Shown here: positions 1 to 6,268 of the stretch, in pieces
Layout of the letters: every line of letters starts with the position of its first letter
How positions within the stretch are numbered: position 1 is the first letter of the stretch
NCBI GenBank assembly: GCA_005881085.1
Contig: VBGU01000116.1
Coordinates: forward strand, 1-10,937
Reading direction: 5' to 3'
Origin: Chloroflexota bacterium
GTDB taxonomy: Bacteria > Chloroflexota > Limnocylindria > P2-11E
Length of the DNA: 10,937 bases
The notes under the pieces: generated by a model
What the model was told of the DNA's origin: nothing
What the model saw: the letters and a program-made list of their open reading frames with translations, nothing else
The model's database searches: none
Program-made: the position numbers and the translations under genes

Positions 1-345
1 GAGCTCGCGGACGATCGGCTCATCCTCTTCGATCGCGCGTCCAGCTACTACGAGCTCACGAGCTCGCTCATTCGGCAAGCCGGTGTCGTGCCCGAGAGCG
101 TCATCGAGATGGACAACGTCGAGGCCGCGAAGAAGATGGTGATCGAGGGACTCGGCGTGGCGCTCTTGCCGCGCATGGCGCTTGGGGCCGAGCTGCGCGC
201 GCGCGTGCTCCGCCCCGTCCGGGTCATCGGTGCGCCTCCGGTGCGCCGCCCGATCGTGGCCATCCGCCGAGCCGACTCCGGCACGCCGATGGGTCCGGTC
301 GCGGACTTTCTTACGCTGCTACGACGATCGCACGCCGCCGGCTAG
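1..345 (+). CDS. LysR-type transcriptional regulator, C-terminal part (5' truncated by window edge)
   Basis: An open frame runs from the first base to the TAG at 343-345 and gives 114 residues with no start inside the window. The sequence resembles the distal part of a LysR substrate-binding (periplasmic-binding-protein-like) domain. A segment reading DNVEAAKKMVIEGLGVALLPR matches the usual pattern in which a variable position is followed by 'v..G.Gia.lP', part of the effector-binding cleft. The N-terminal winged helix-turn-helix lies outside the window, so target and effector cannot be inferred. LysR regulators often control a divergent neighbour, but that flank is not visible. The gene is convergent with the TPR-like gene and their stop codons overlap. 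Family assignment is fairly secure from the motif; nothing finer is. Confidence 0.8.
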   Translation, partial: ELADDRLILFDRASSYYELTSSLIRQAGVVPESVIEMDNVEAAKKMVIEGLGVALLPRMALGAELRARVLRPVRVIGAPPVRRPIVAIRRADSGTPMGPVADFLTLLRRSHAAG

Positions 346-1127
346 GACGGCGGCACGCTACCGAGGTTCGCGCGCTCGCGTCGCGCGAGAGCCCCGCCGA
401 TCGATTCCGGTGACGCGTCCATCGCCAGCGCGAATGTCGCGCGGGCATCATCGACGAGATCCGCCTCGCGCAGCGCGACGCCGCCCAGATAACCGAGGAA
501 CGCGCGATCTGGGGCCCGCAGCTTCCGCGCGCCGAGCTCGGCCGTGCGAAGCGCCGCGCGAACGCCATCGCGATCGCGTGACCGCCCTGCCACGATCGCA
601 TCGAGCGCGTGATGCATCGCGACACGCTCCGGTGAGCGCGCGAGCTCGGGATCCTTCGCGGTCTCCGTGACGAGGGCCACACCGCGATCGTGATCGCCGC
701 CGAGCGCGACGAGCTCGGCCCAGGCGAGCGCTAGGCGGACGTCGATGTGCTCGGGCAGGAGCGCCGCGCTGCGACGCGCGTCGGCGGCCCGGTTGAGCGC
801 GGCGTACGAGGCGACCAGGCCAACGGCGATGGCGCGGTCGTGGGGCAGCCTCTTCGCCGCCTGCTCGAAGAGCGACGCGGCTGAGAGCGGATCGCCCGAC
901 GCGTAGAGGATCTCCGCGGCGATCTTGCGGACGAAAGTGACCGTCCCGAAGCGTCCCAGGAGGGGCGCTACGAGGGTCCGGGCGGTCTCCATTTCGCCTC
1001 TGTCCAGGGCTCGCCGGGCCTGCCAGACAGCGCGCGGAACGCGCCAAACGTCACCGACGGACGCTCGCTGTACAGGCAGGTTGTCCACAGAAACGGTCCC
1101 CGGAGGGCCTTTATCCACCGTATTCAT
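342..1127 (-). CDS. TPR-like repeat protein of unknown function
   Basis: The product is 261 residues, rich in Ala, Arg and Leu, predicted almost entirely helical. Paired amphipathic helices of TPR type can be seen, for example around residues 64-95 (A-E-I-L-Y-A-S-G-D...A-A-S-L-F-E-Q-A), 98-122, 130-157 and 206-236. There is no signal peptide, membrane segment or catalytic motif, so a cytosolic scaffold or protein-interaction role is an inference from the fold only. The frame stays open upstream into the acyl-CoA dehydrogenase gene, but that part is antisense-like low-complexity sequence. The ATG at 1127 was chosen because it follows the end of that gene; GTG codons at residues 4 and 14 are alternatives, and no convincing Shine-Dalgarno marks any of them. 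Residues 4-6 and 14-16 (VDK, VDN) are encoded by DnaA-box-like nonamers. It is probably the last gene of the thioesterase/acyl-CoA dehydrogenase run. Confidence 0.7.
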   Translation of the reverse strand: MNTVDKGPPGTVSVDNLPVQRASVGDVWRVPRAVWQARRALDRGEMETARTLVAPLLGRFGTVTFVRKIAAEILYASGDPLSAASLFEQAAKRLPHDRAIAVGLVASYAALNRAADARRSAALLPEHIDVRLALAWAELVALGGDHDRGVALVTETAKDPELARSPERVAMHHALDAIVAGRSRDRDGVRAALRTAELGARKLRAPDRAFLGYLGGVALREADLVDDARATFALAMDASPESIGGALARRERANLGSVPPS

Positions 1128-1140
1128 GGGGTTATCCACA
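1081..1140 (+). promoter_or_regulatory. Cluster of three DnaA-box-like nonamers
   Basis: Three nonamers in the same orientation match the DnaA box: TTGTCCACA at 1081-1089 (the form preferred in many high-G+C Gram-positive bacteria), TTATCCACC at 1111-1119 (one mismatch), and TTATCCACA at 1132-1140 (the perfect consensus). Start-to-start spacings are 30 and 21 bp, near three and two helical turns. The perfect box ends 4 nt upstream of the ATG of the TPR-like gene, where a ribosome site would sit; the other two lie within its first 16 codons. No A+T-rich unwinding element and no dnaA or dnaN gene is visible, so this may be a DnaA-titration or DnaA-regulated site rather than an origin. Confidence 0.5.
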
Positions 1141-1159
1141 ACTGACTCCAGAAATGGTG

Positions 1160-2305
1160 CTAGCTGTCCGCAAGTAGGCCTTGTGCAATCACGAGCCGCT
1201 GGATCTCGCTCGTCCCTTCGTAAATCCGGTAGATACGAGCGTCCCGGTAGGCCCTCTCGATCCAGAGCTCGCGCATGTATCCCATGCCGCCGTGGATCTG
1301 TACCGCCGCATCGGCGATCCGCCCGAGGGCCTCCGTGGCGAAGAGCTTTGCCTTCGAGGCGCGGTCGGTGACGCGCTCGCCGCGGTCGGCCCGCGACGCC
1401 GCGTCGTAGACCATGAGCCGGGCGGCGTGGACCTCGATAGCCGCGTCGGCCAGCGGCCACTGGATCGCTTGATTGGTCCCGATCGGCCGCCCGAACTGGG
1501 TGCGGGTCTTGGCGTGGGCGACGCAGGCCTCGAGCAACCGCTGCGCCGCGCCGACCGCGTGCGCCGCTAGACCCATGCGGCCGTAATCGAGCGTCGCGAG
1601 TGCGATCGCGAAGCCCTTGCCTTCCTCGCCGACGCGCTGCGACGCCGGCACGCGCATCTCGCGGAAGTAGAGCTGCGCGGTCGTCGAGCCGTGCAGGCCC
1701 ATCTTCGCGTCGTTCCGTCCGACCTCGAGTCCCGCGGTCGCGCGCTCGACGACGAATGCGGTGATCGCTTTCGAGCCCAGCTTCGGATCGAGCGTCGTGA
1801 AGATCACGAACACGTCGGCGATCGGAGCGTTCGTGATGAATGTCTTCGCGCCATCGATCACGTATGCGTCGCCGTCGCGGCGCGCGGTCGTCTTGAGCCC
1901 GGCAGCATCGCTCCCCGCGCCCGGCTCCGAGAGACCGTACGCGCCGATCTTTCGCGCCGACAGGAGATCAGGGAGGAAACGCGAGCGGAGCGCATCGGGC
2001 CCTCCGATGTCGATCGCCGTCCCGCAGAGTCCCGCCGATCCACCGATGACGTTCCAGAGTGACGCGTTCGCGCGGGCGAGCTGCTCGACGGCGACGCAGT
2101 AACCGAGCTTTCCGAAACCCTGACCGCCGACTTCTTCCTTGAAGCCCAGGCCGAAGAGGCCCATACCCGCCATCGCGTCGATCACATGCCTCGGTATTTC
2201 GTCCTTCTCCTCGATCTCGCGCTCGAGCGGCGCAAGCTTCTCCTCGACGAATTCGCGGACGGAGCGCTGGAGCATGACGAGCTCCTCGGGAAGGACGGGG
2301 TCCAT
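1160..2305 (-). CDS. Acyl-CoA dehydrogenase
   Basis: The 381-residue length is typical of the FAD-dependent acyl-CoA dehydrogenase family, which introduces the alpha-beta double bond into acyl-CoA thioesters and passes electrons to ETF. Visible landmarks are the first family signature GLSEPGAGSD near residues 124-132, the RTQFGRPIG segment near 268-276, the second signature QIHGGMGYMRELWIERAYRD at 337-355, and IYEGTSEIQRL at 361-371 with Glu363 at the catalytic-base position of the short/medium-chain enzymes. N-terminal, beta-barrel and C-terminal helical domains follow in the normal order. Chain-length preference cannot be read from sequence alone; glutaryl-CoA-type or branched-chain substrates remain possible. 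The ATG at 2305-2303 shares one base with the TGA of the upstream thioesterase gene (TGATG), implying translational coupling. The open frame extends further upstream, but that part lies inside the thioesterase gene and is not protein-like. Confidence 0.93.
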   Translation of the reverse strand: MDPVLPEELVMLQRSVREFVEEKLAPLEREIEEKDEIPRHVIDAMAGMGLFGLGFKEEVGGQGFGKLGYCVAVEQLARANASLWNVIGGSAGLCGTAIDIGGPDALRSRFLPDLLSARKIGAYGLSEPGAGSDAAGLKTTARRDGDAYVIDGAKTFITNAPIADVFVIFTTLDPKLGSKAITAFVVERATAGLEVGRNDAKMGLHGSTTAQLYFREMRVPASQRVGEEGKGFAIALATLDYGRMGLAAHAVGAAQRLLEACVAHAKTRTQFGRPIGTNQAIQWPLADAAIEVHAARLMVYDAASRADRGERVTDRASKAKLFATEALGRIADAAVQIHGGMGYMRELWIERAYRDARIYRIYEGTSEIQRLVIAQGLLADS

Positions 2306-2721
2306 CAAGCGCCCTTCGCGCGCTCGAGTATTTGACGCAGTTCGGCCGGTATCCGTCTCGCGCGGCTGCTCTTGCGGTCGATCATCACCTGGATCGTCGA
2401 AACGTCGGCGCAGTGCATGCCATCGGCGCGGTCGATCGCGTATTCCAGAGTCCACGACGAGTGGCGCATCTCCCCGACGCGGACTTTGACGTCGTACTCG
2501 TCGTCGAAGCGTAGGGGCGCCTGATAACGCACACGCGCTTCGCCGATCGTGAAGTCGACACCGTGCGCGAGCAGATCGCGCTCATATACGACGCCGAGCT
2601 GCCGCAAGAAAGCGATGCGACCGACCTCCGCGAACAGCAGGTAGTTCGCGTAGTAGACGACCCCTTGCAGGTCCGTCTCACCAAAACGCACTCGCTGACG
2701 ATGCGCGAACGGAAAATCCAC
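2305..2721 (-). CDS. Acyl-CoA thioesterase, 4-hydroxybenzoyl-CoA thioesterase/YbgC family (hotdog fold)
   Basis: The 138-residue protein is the usual size for a single hotdog-fold thioesterase. It starts with the family hallmark VRFGETDLQGVVYYANYL (residues 11-28), in which Asp17 occupies the position of the catalytic aspartate of Pseudomonas 4-hydroxybenzoyl-CoA thioesterase; the long central hotdog helix follows (about 25-44). The expected activity is hydrolysis of acyl-CoA to free acid plus CoA in the cytosol; the substrate cannot be assigned. The start is a GTG at 2721 with no clear Shine-Dalgarno. The stop overlaps the acyl-CoA dehydrogenase start by one base, so the two are almost certainly co-transcribed. 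It diverges from the YggT gene with only 27 bp between start codons. Confidence 0.88.
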   Translation of the reverse strand: MDFPFAHRQRVRFGETDLQGVVYYANYLLFAEVGRIAFLRQLGVVYERDLLAHGVDFTIGEARVRYQAPLRFDDEYDVKVRVGEMRHSSWTLEYAIDRADGMHCADVSTIQVMIDRKSSRARRIPAELRQILERAKGA

Positions 2722-2748
2722 GGCCGCTTGGCAGGGTAACGATTTGGC
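2722..2748. promoter_or_regulatory. Very short divergent intergenic spacer (27 bp)
   Basis: The spacer separates the GTG of the thioesterase gene from the ATG of the YggT gene. It is too short for two complete non-overlapping promoters, so core promoter elements must overlap the coding sequences or each other. A TAACGA about 7 bp before the YggT ATG could serve as a -10 for a leaderless or near-leaderless transcript, and an AGGG about 13 nt before it could be a weak ribosome site; neither is convincing. The palindrome GGCATGCC at 2746-2753 covers the YggT start codon. Promoter function is inferred from gene orientation alone. Confidence 0.3.
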
Positions 2749-3219
2749 ATGCCACCTGCTGCCCCTTCCGGCATGGCTGCATCAACACCCCGCCACGACC
2801 ACGACACCACGGAGCGCGTCGACCGCTACGAGCGCGAGCGCGTCATCGAACGTCGCGCATACCCAACGCCGGCGAGCGCACCCAACCTCAACCTCGGGCC
2901 GACGACCGCGGTGGTCGCGCGGAACGACGTAGTGTGGGCGGTCACGCGCATCGTGACGCTGCTCTTCACCGTTCTCGAGGTGCTTTTGCTCCTTCGCTTC
3001 ATCCTGAAGATCTTCGGAGCGAACGCGAATCAGCCGCTCGTTTCGGGCCTCTACCGCATCACGGAGCCCCTGGTCCGGCCGTTCCAAGGGATCTTCCCGG
3101 AGCCATTGGGGCCACCCGCGCTCGACCTCGCAGCGCTTCTCGCGGTCGCGTTCTTCTTCCTCATCGCCGCGCTGATCGTCGCGGTCGTTCGCGCGATCAC
3201 CTCACCGCGCAGCACGTAG
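2749..3219 (+). CDS. yggT: YggT-family integral membrane protein with long charged N-terminal tail
   Basis: The 156-residue product has two hydrophobic segments, about 66-90 and 125-150, flanking a YggT-type segment NQPLVSGLYRITEPLVRPF (94-112) followed by the GIFPEPLGPPALDLAAL motif (114-130). This fits one YGGT repeat (two transmembrane helices). The family is broadly conserved and linked to membrane, cell-division or osmotic functions in various bacteria, without an established molecular activity. The first 60 or so residues are an unusual hydrophilic tail rich in Arg, Asp and Glu (HDHDTTERVDRYERERVIERR), predicted disordered and presumably cytosolic. The ATG at 2749 gives the full tail; an ATG at residue 9 is an alternative with no better ribosome site. 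The gene stands alone on the plus strand between a divergent and a convergent gene. Confidence 0.85.
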   Translation: MPPAAPSGMAASTPRHDHDTTERVDRYERERVIERRAYPTPASAPNLNLGPTTAVVARNDVVWAVTRIVTLLFTVLEVLLLLRFILKIFGANANQPLVSGLYRITEPLVRPFQGIFPEPLGPPALDLAALLAVAFFFLIAALIVAVVRAITSPRST

Positions 3220-3227
3220 CCGTCCCT

Positions 3228-3257
3228 GGGAGCGGCCGCCTTCGGGCGGTCGCTCCC
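3228..3257. terminator. UUCG-capped GC-rich hairpin between convergent genes
   Basis: The left arm GGGAGCGGCCGCC (3228-3240) and right arm GGCGGTCGCTCCC (3245-3257) pair over 13 positions with a single G-T wobble around a TTCG loop (3241-3244), forming a very stable UUCG tetraloop hairpin. It begins 9 bp after the YggT stop and lies about 38 bp beyond the stop of the convergent acyl-CoA synthetase gene, so it can act on both strands. No T-tract follows on either strand, so it is not a textbook intrinsic terminator, but such hairpins between convergent genes are common terminators or RNA 3'-end stabilisers in high-G+C bacteria. Confidence 0.75.
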
Positions 3258-3295
3258 GCGCGGGTACCTCACCTCAATCGGAGTAACGCACTCGA

Positions 3296-5242
3296 TCAGC
3301 GCGGGGTGAGACTCCGCAGCTCGTCGATCGCCGCGGGATTCTCAAGCGAGCTCAGGTCCCCCAGATCCTGCTTGCCGAGGTACGCGCCGCGGATCACGCG
3401 CCGCAGGATCTTCGCATTGCGCGTCTTCGGGAGCTGTGTGACGAAGCGGACGGCCTCCGGCCGCAGAGGTTTGCCGAGTATCTCCGCGATCTTGTCCTGC
3501 ACGGACCGCGCGAGCTCGTCCGTCGGCGCGTGGAGCGGGCGCGGCACCACGAACACGACGATCGCCTCGCCCTTTATCTCGTGTGGCACGCCGATCGCCG
3601 CCGCCTCGGACACGGCGGGATGCGCGACCGCCGCCGACTCGACCTCCGCCGGACCGACGCGTTTGCCGGCGATCTTGAGCGTGTCGTCGCTCCGCCCCTC
3701 GATGTACCAGTAGCCCTCGTCGTCGATGCGCGCCCAATCGCCGTGGACCCAGGTATTCGGAAAGCGAGACCAATAGGTCTGGAAGTAGCGGCCCGCCGCA
3801 GTCGACGGGTCACGCCAGAAACCGCGCGTCATGCCCGGCCAGGGCTTGCGGATGACGAGCTCACCCACCGCGCCGCGCACGGACCGGCCCTTCTCGTCGA
3901 CCACATCCGCGGCCATTCCCGGGCATGGGCCGATGAACGAGCTCGGTTGGATCGGCGTCCAGGTGGTGCAGCCGACGATGCCACCTGAGATCTCGGTTCC
4001 GCCGGAGTAGTTGATGATCGGGCAGCGCGACTCGCCGACGTTCCGGAAGTACCACCACCATGGATCCGGATTCCACGGCTCGCCGGTCGATCCGAGGACG
4101 AAGAGCGAGGAGCGATCCTTCGCGCGTACCGGGTCCTCTCCGGAGCGCATCAGCCCGCGGATCGCGGTGGGCGAGATGCCGAGATGAGTAACGCGATGGC
4201 GCTCGACAAGGGACCACATCCGCGAGGCATCGGGGAAGTCCGGCGTCCCGTCGTACAGCACGATCGTCGCGCCGAGCATGAGCCCGCCCGCGATGAGCCA
4301 GGGACCCATCATCCAACCGATGTCGGTCGACCAGAGGATCACGTCGCCTTCCTGTAGGTCGAAGCAGTGCGCGAGGTCCTGCGCCGCCTTCACCGGGAAA
4401 CCGCCGTGCACGTGCTGCGCGCCCTTCGGCTTCCCGGTCGTGCCCGACGTGTAGATGACCATGAACGGGTCCTCGGCAGACGTGTCGGCGATGTCGAGCA
4501 CCGCGCCGGCGTGGGTGACGTCGGACCAGAGAACGTCGCGGCCGCGCTTGGGGTACGCGCGTCCCACCCGATCGACGACGACGACCGCGTCGACGGATGG
4601 CGCGCCGTCCGCCGCCTCATCGGCGGTCTCTTTCATCGGGACGACCTTCCCCCGGCGATAGAAACCGTCCGCGCAGATCAGCACCTTCGCGTCCGCGTCG
4701 CGTAGCCGACCGGCGATCGCCTCCGCGCCGTATCCGGAGAAGATCGGAATGAAGACGGCGCCGATCGCGCCGATCGCGAGGACCGCCACGGCGCATTCGA
4801 CCGTGAGCGGGAGGAAGACCGCGATGCGGTCACCGCGTTTGGTGCCGAGCGAGCGCAGGCCGGCGGCGAAGCTGGCGACCTGGTCGGAGAGCTCGCGGTA
4901 GGTGAGGGTGCGGACCGTGCCCTCTTCGGTTTCGGCGACGATCGCGACGCGGCCGCTGCCGTCTGCATGCCGGAGCGCGGTCGCCACGTAGTTCATCCGG
5001 CCGCCGGTCCACCAGGTGGTCCACGGCATGCCGCGCGACGTGTCCAGCACGTGCGTGTACGGAGCACGCCAGGAGATGCGCAGATCCCGCTCGGTCGCGG
5101 CCCAAAACCCTTCGAGGTCCTCCGTCGACCAGCGCAGAAGCGCCGCGTAGTCGGTGCAGCCGTTCTTCATCGCGAACGCGCGGAGACGGCTGCGCTCGAT
5201 GTACTGGGAGGTCGGGGTCCACGCTGCCGCCATCCGCGTCAC
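3296..5242 (-). CDS. AMP-forming acyl-CoA synthetase (Acs-like, non-acetate pocket)
   Basis: This 648-residue ANL-family enzyme would activate a carboxylic acid with ATP to an acyl-adenylate and then to acyl-CoA. An Acs-type N-terminal region (about 30-90) precedes the adenylation domain. Motifs in order are the P-loop YTSGTTGKPKG (264-274), STGEPWNPDPWWWY (385-398), NYSGGTEISGG (411-421), HGDWARIDDEGYWYIEGRSDD (500-520, Asp502 and Arg517 binding ribose and phosphate), GKRVGPAEVES (526-536), and PKTRNAKILRR (605-615) with Lys611 as the catalytic, potentially acetylated lysine. Gly414 stands where Salmonella Acs has the acetate-restricting Trp414, so a larger acid is likely. The substrate is not assigned. 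The start is GTG at 5242, or ATG at 5233; neither has a strong ribosome site. It lies 7 nt downstream of the DUF983 gene, as the last gene of the long run. Confidence 0.9.
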   Translation of the reverse strand: MTRMAAAWTPTSQYIERSRLRAFAMKNGCTDYAALLRWSTEDLEGFWAATERDLRISWRAPYTHVLDTSRGMPWTTWWTGGRMNYVATALRHADGSGRVAIVAETEEGTVRTLTYRELSDQVASFAAGLRSLGTKRGDRIAVFLPLTVECAVAVLAIGAIGAVFIPIFSGYGAEAIAGRLRDADAKVLICADGFYRRGKVVPMKETADEAADGAPSVDAVVVVDRVGRAYPKRGRDVLWSDVTHAGAVLDIADTSAEDPFMVIYTSGTTGKPKGAQHVHGGFPVKAAQDLAHCFDLQEGDVILWSTDIGWMMGPWLIAGGLMLGATIVLYDGTPDFPDASRMWSLVERHRVTHLGISPTAIRGLMRSGEDPVRAKDRSSLFVLGSTGEPWNPDPWWWYFRNVGESRCPIINYSGGTEISGGIVGCTTWTPIQPSSFIGPCPGMAADVVDEKGRSVRGAVGELVIRKPWPGMTRGFWRDPSTAAGRYFQTYWSRFPNTWVHGDWARIDDEGYWYIEGRSDDTLKIAGKRVGPAEVESAAVAHPAVSEAAAIGVPHEIKGEAIVVFVVPRPLHAPTDELARSVQDKIAEILGKPLRPEAVRFVTQLPKTRNAKILRRVIRGAYLGKQDLGDLSSLENPAAIDELRSLTPR

Positions 5243-5249
5243 GTTAGCG

Positions 5250-5597
5250 TTATCGCGCGGTCGGGACCGGGTCGATCAGCCAGTCGAGGTGCAGCCACAC
5301 CACGCGGGAGTAGCGCCAGACGAACGGAACGACGGCGAGAAAGAGGACATCTCCCACGACGAGGGCGACGAGAATGTCCCAACCACTCGCGACCCAGACC
5401 CCGACAACGATGAGGGCGAGCACCGGGATCCCGATGGCATAGCTCGCGACCATCGCGCCGGTCCAGTACCCGCTCTCGCGCTCGAAGCGCAGTCCGCAGA
5501 CGGGACAAGGCTCGTTCATGGAGAACATCCCGCGCCAGACACGGCCGGAGAGGCACCGCGGGCAGCGGCCGCGGCAGATCGCCCACGCCCGGCGCAT
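5250..5597 (-). CDS. DUF983 family membrane protein with zinc-ribbon-like CxxC pairs
   Basis: The 115-residue protein carries two CxxC pairs (Cys12/Cys15 and Cys31/Cys34), which probably bind a metal as a small zinc ribbon. A CGLRFERESGYWTGAM segment (34-49) follows, which is the DUF983 hallmark, and then two hydrophobic helices (about 48-70 and 74-96). The family has no established activity; in some bacteria members lie near cytochrome oxidase genes, which is not the case here. The ATG at 5597 was chosen because it falls 2 nt after the TAG of the Yip1-like gene and starts immediately before the conserved region. The frame stays open far upstream, but that part overlaps the Yip1-like gene out of frame and looks like a low-complexity shadow. 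Confidence 0.87.
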   Translation of the reverse strand: MRRAWAICRGRCPRCLSGRVWRGMFSMNEPCPVCGLRFERESGYWTGAMVASYAIGIPVLALIVVGVWVASGWDILVALVVGDVLFLAVVPFVWRYSRVVWLHLDWLIDPVPTAR

Positions 5598-5599
5598 CG

Positions 5600-6268
5600 C
5601 TAGAAGTACTGCAGGATGGCCGCCGCCACCACGATCGCGACGAGGAGGACCCCAATGAGGATGAGGGGCAATAGGTAGAACGCGAGGCCACCGAGGATGA
5701 AGATCGCGGTGGCCTGATCGCCCGGTACGCCGTAATGAATCTCGATCGCTCGATGGACGACGAATGCGAGCCACACGAGCATCACGACGCTGATGACGTC
5801 GGCGAACGGCGTGAACGGTCCGCCGGCGAACACGATCCCGGCAAGCGATGTCGGCAGCTGATAGACAAGCTCGGCGTACCCGAAGAGGACGAGCAGCGGG
5901 CGGTACGGCCGGCCGCGCACCCCGCGGAAGCGCGCGGCCGCGTGGATCGCGCTCGACCCGAGGAGCCAGAGAAAGATCGGCGTCAGCGCCGCCGCGACGA
6001 CGAGCGCGTCGAACGATCGCTGCAGCACGTAGACGAGCACCGCGGTCCGCTCCACGCCGATCGCCAGGAGGAGCGCATCGACGATCGCACTTCGCGTCGG
6101 GCCGAAGACGATGGCGTCGACGTGGACCGTCTGCGAGAGGCGGTACGCGCTGAGCGTCGAGAACGCCATCGCGATCGGGACGCAAGCGAGACCAAAGAAC
6201 GTGCTCGCACCGAGCGCCCAGGCCGCGAAGGCTCTCGGTCGCCAGCGCTCGGCGACCGTCGCGATCAT
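5600..6268 (-). CDS. Yip1-like polytopic membrane protein
   Basis: The 222-residue protein is largely hydrophobic, with about five or six likely transmembrane helices (near 14-40, 61-81, 87-110, 124-150, 154-175 and 187-219). A soluble-looking loop FRGVRGRPYRPLLVLFGYAELVYQLP (114-139) matches the pattern 'G...p.r.ll.l.gYa..p' of bacterial Yip1-domain proteins. No enzymatic motif is present and no specific function can be given; bacterial Yip1 proteins are generally uncharacterised. The ATG at 6268 overlaps the TGA of the acuC-like gene as ATGA, which fixes the start and implies coupling; upstream in-frame sequence is an Arg-rich shadow of that gene. The stop lies 2 nt before the DUF983 start. 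Family assignment is moderate, membrane topology is strong. Confidence 0.75.
   Translation of the reverse strand: MIATVAERWRPRAFAAWALGASTFFGLACVPIAMAFSTLSAYRLSQTVHVDAIVFGPTRSAIVDALLLAIGVERTAVLVYVLQRSFDALVVAAALTPIFLWLLGSSAIHAAARFRGVRGRPYRPLLVLFGYAELVYQLPTSLAGIVFAGGPFTPFADVISVVMLVWLAFVVHRAIEIHYGVPGDQATAIFILGGLAFYLLPLILIGVLLVAIVVAAAILQYF

Noticed and set aside
1081..1140. Chromosomal replication origin
   Set aside because: Three boxes alone, without an A+T-rich unwinding element or neighbouring dnaA, dnaN, gidA or parAB genes, do not support calling oriC; reported only as a DnaA-box-like cluster.
1128..1460. Extension of the TPR-like gene upstream into the acyl-CoA dehydrogenase gene
   Set aside because: It is an out-of-frame shadow of the dehydrogenase C-terminus, whose second signature and catalytic glutamate are encoded there in the other frame.
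2746..2753. Palindrome GGCATGCC over the YggT start codon as an operator
   Set aside because: Eight base pairs with no second half-site or spacing pattern is too little to support a regulator-binding site.
3255..3264. Palindrome CCCGCGCGGG beside the hairpin
   Set aside because: It overlaps the right arm of the stronger UUCG hairpin and such short GC palindromes are expected by chance in this base composition.
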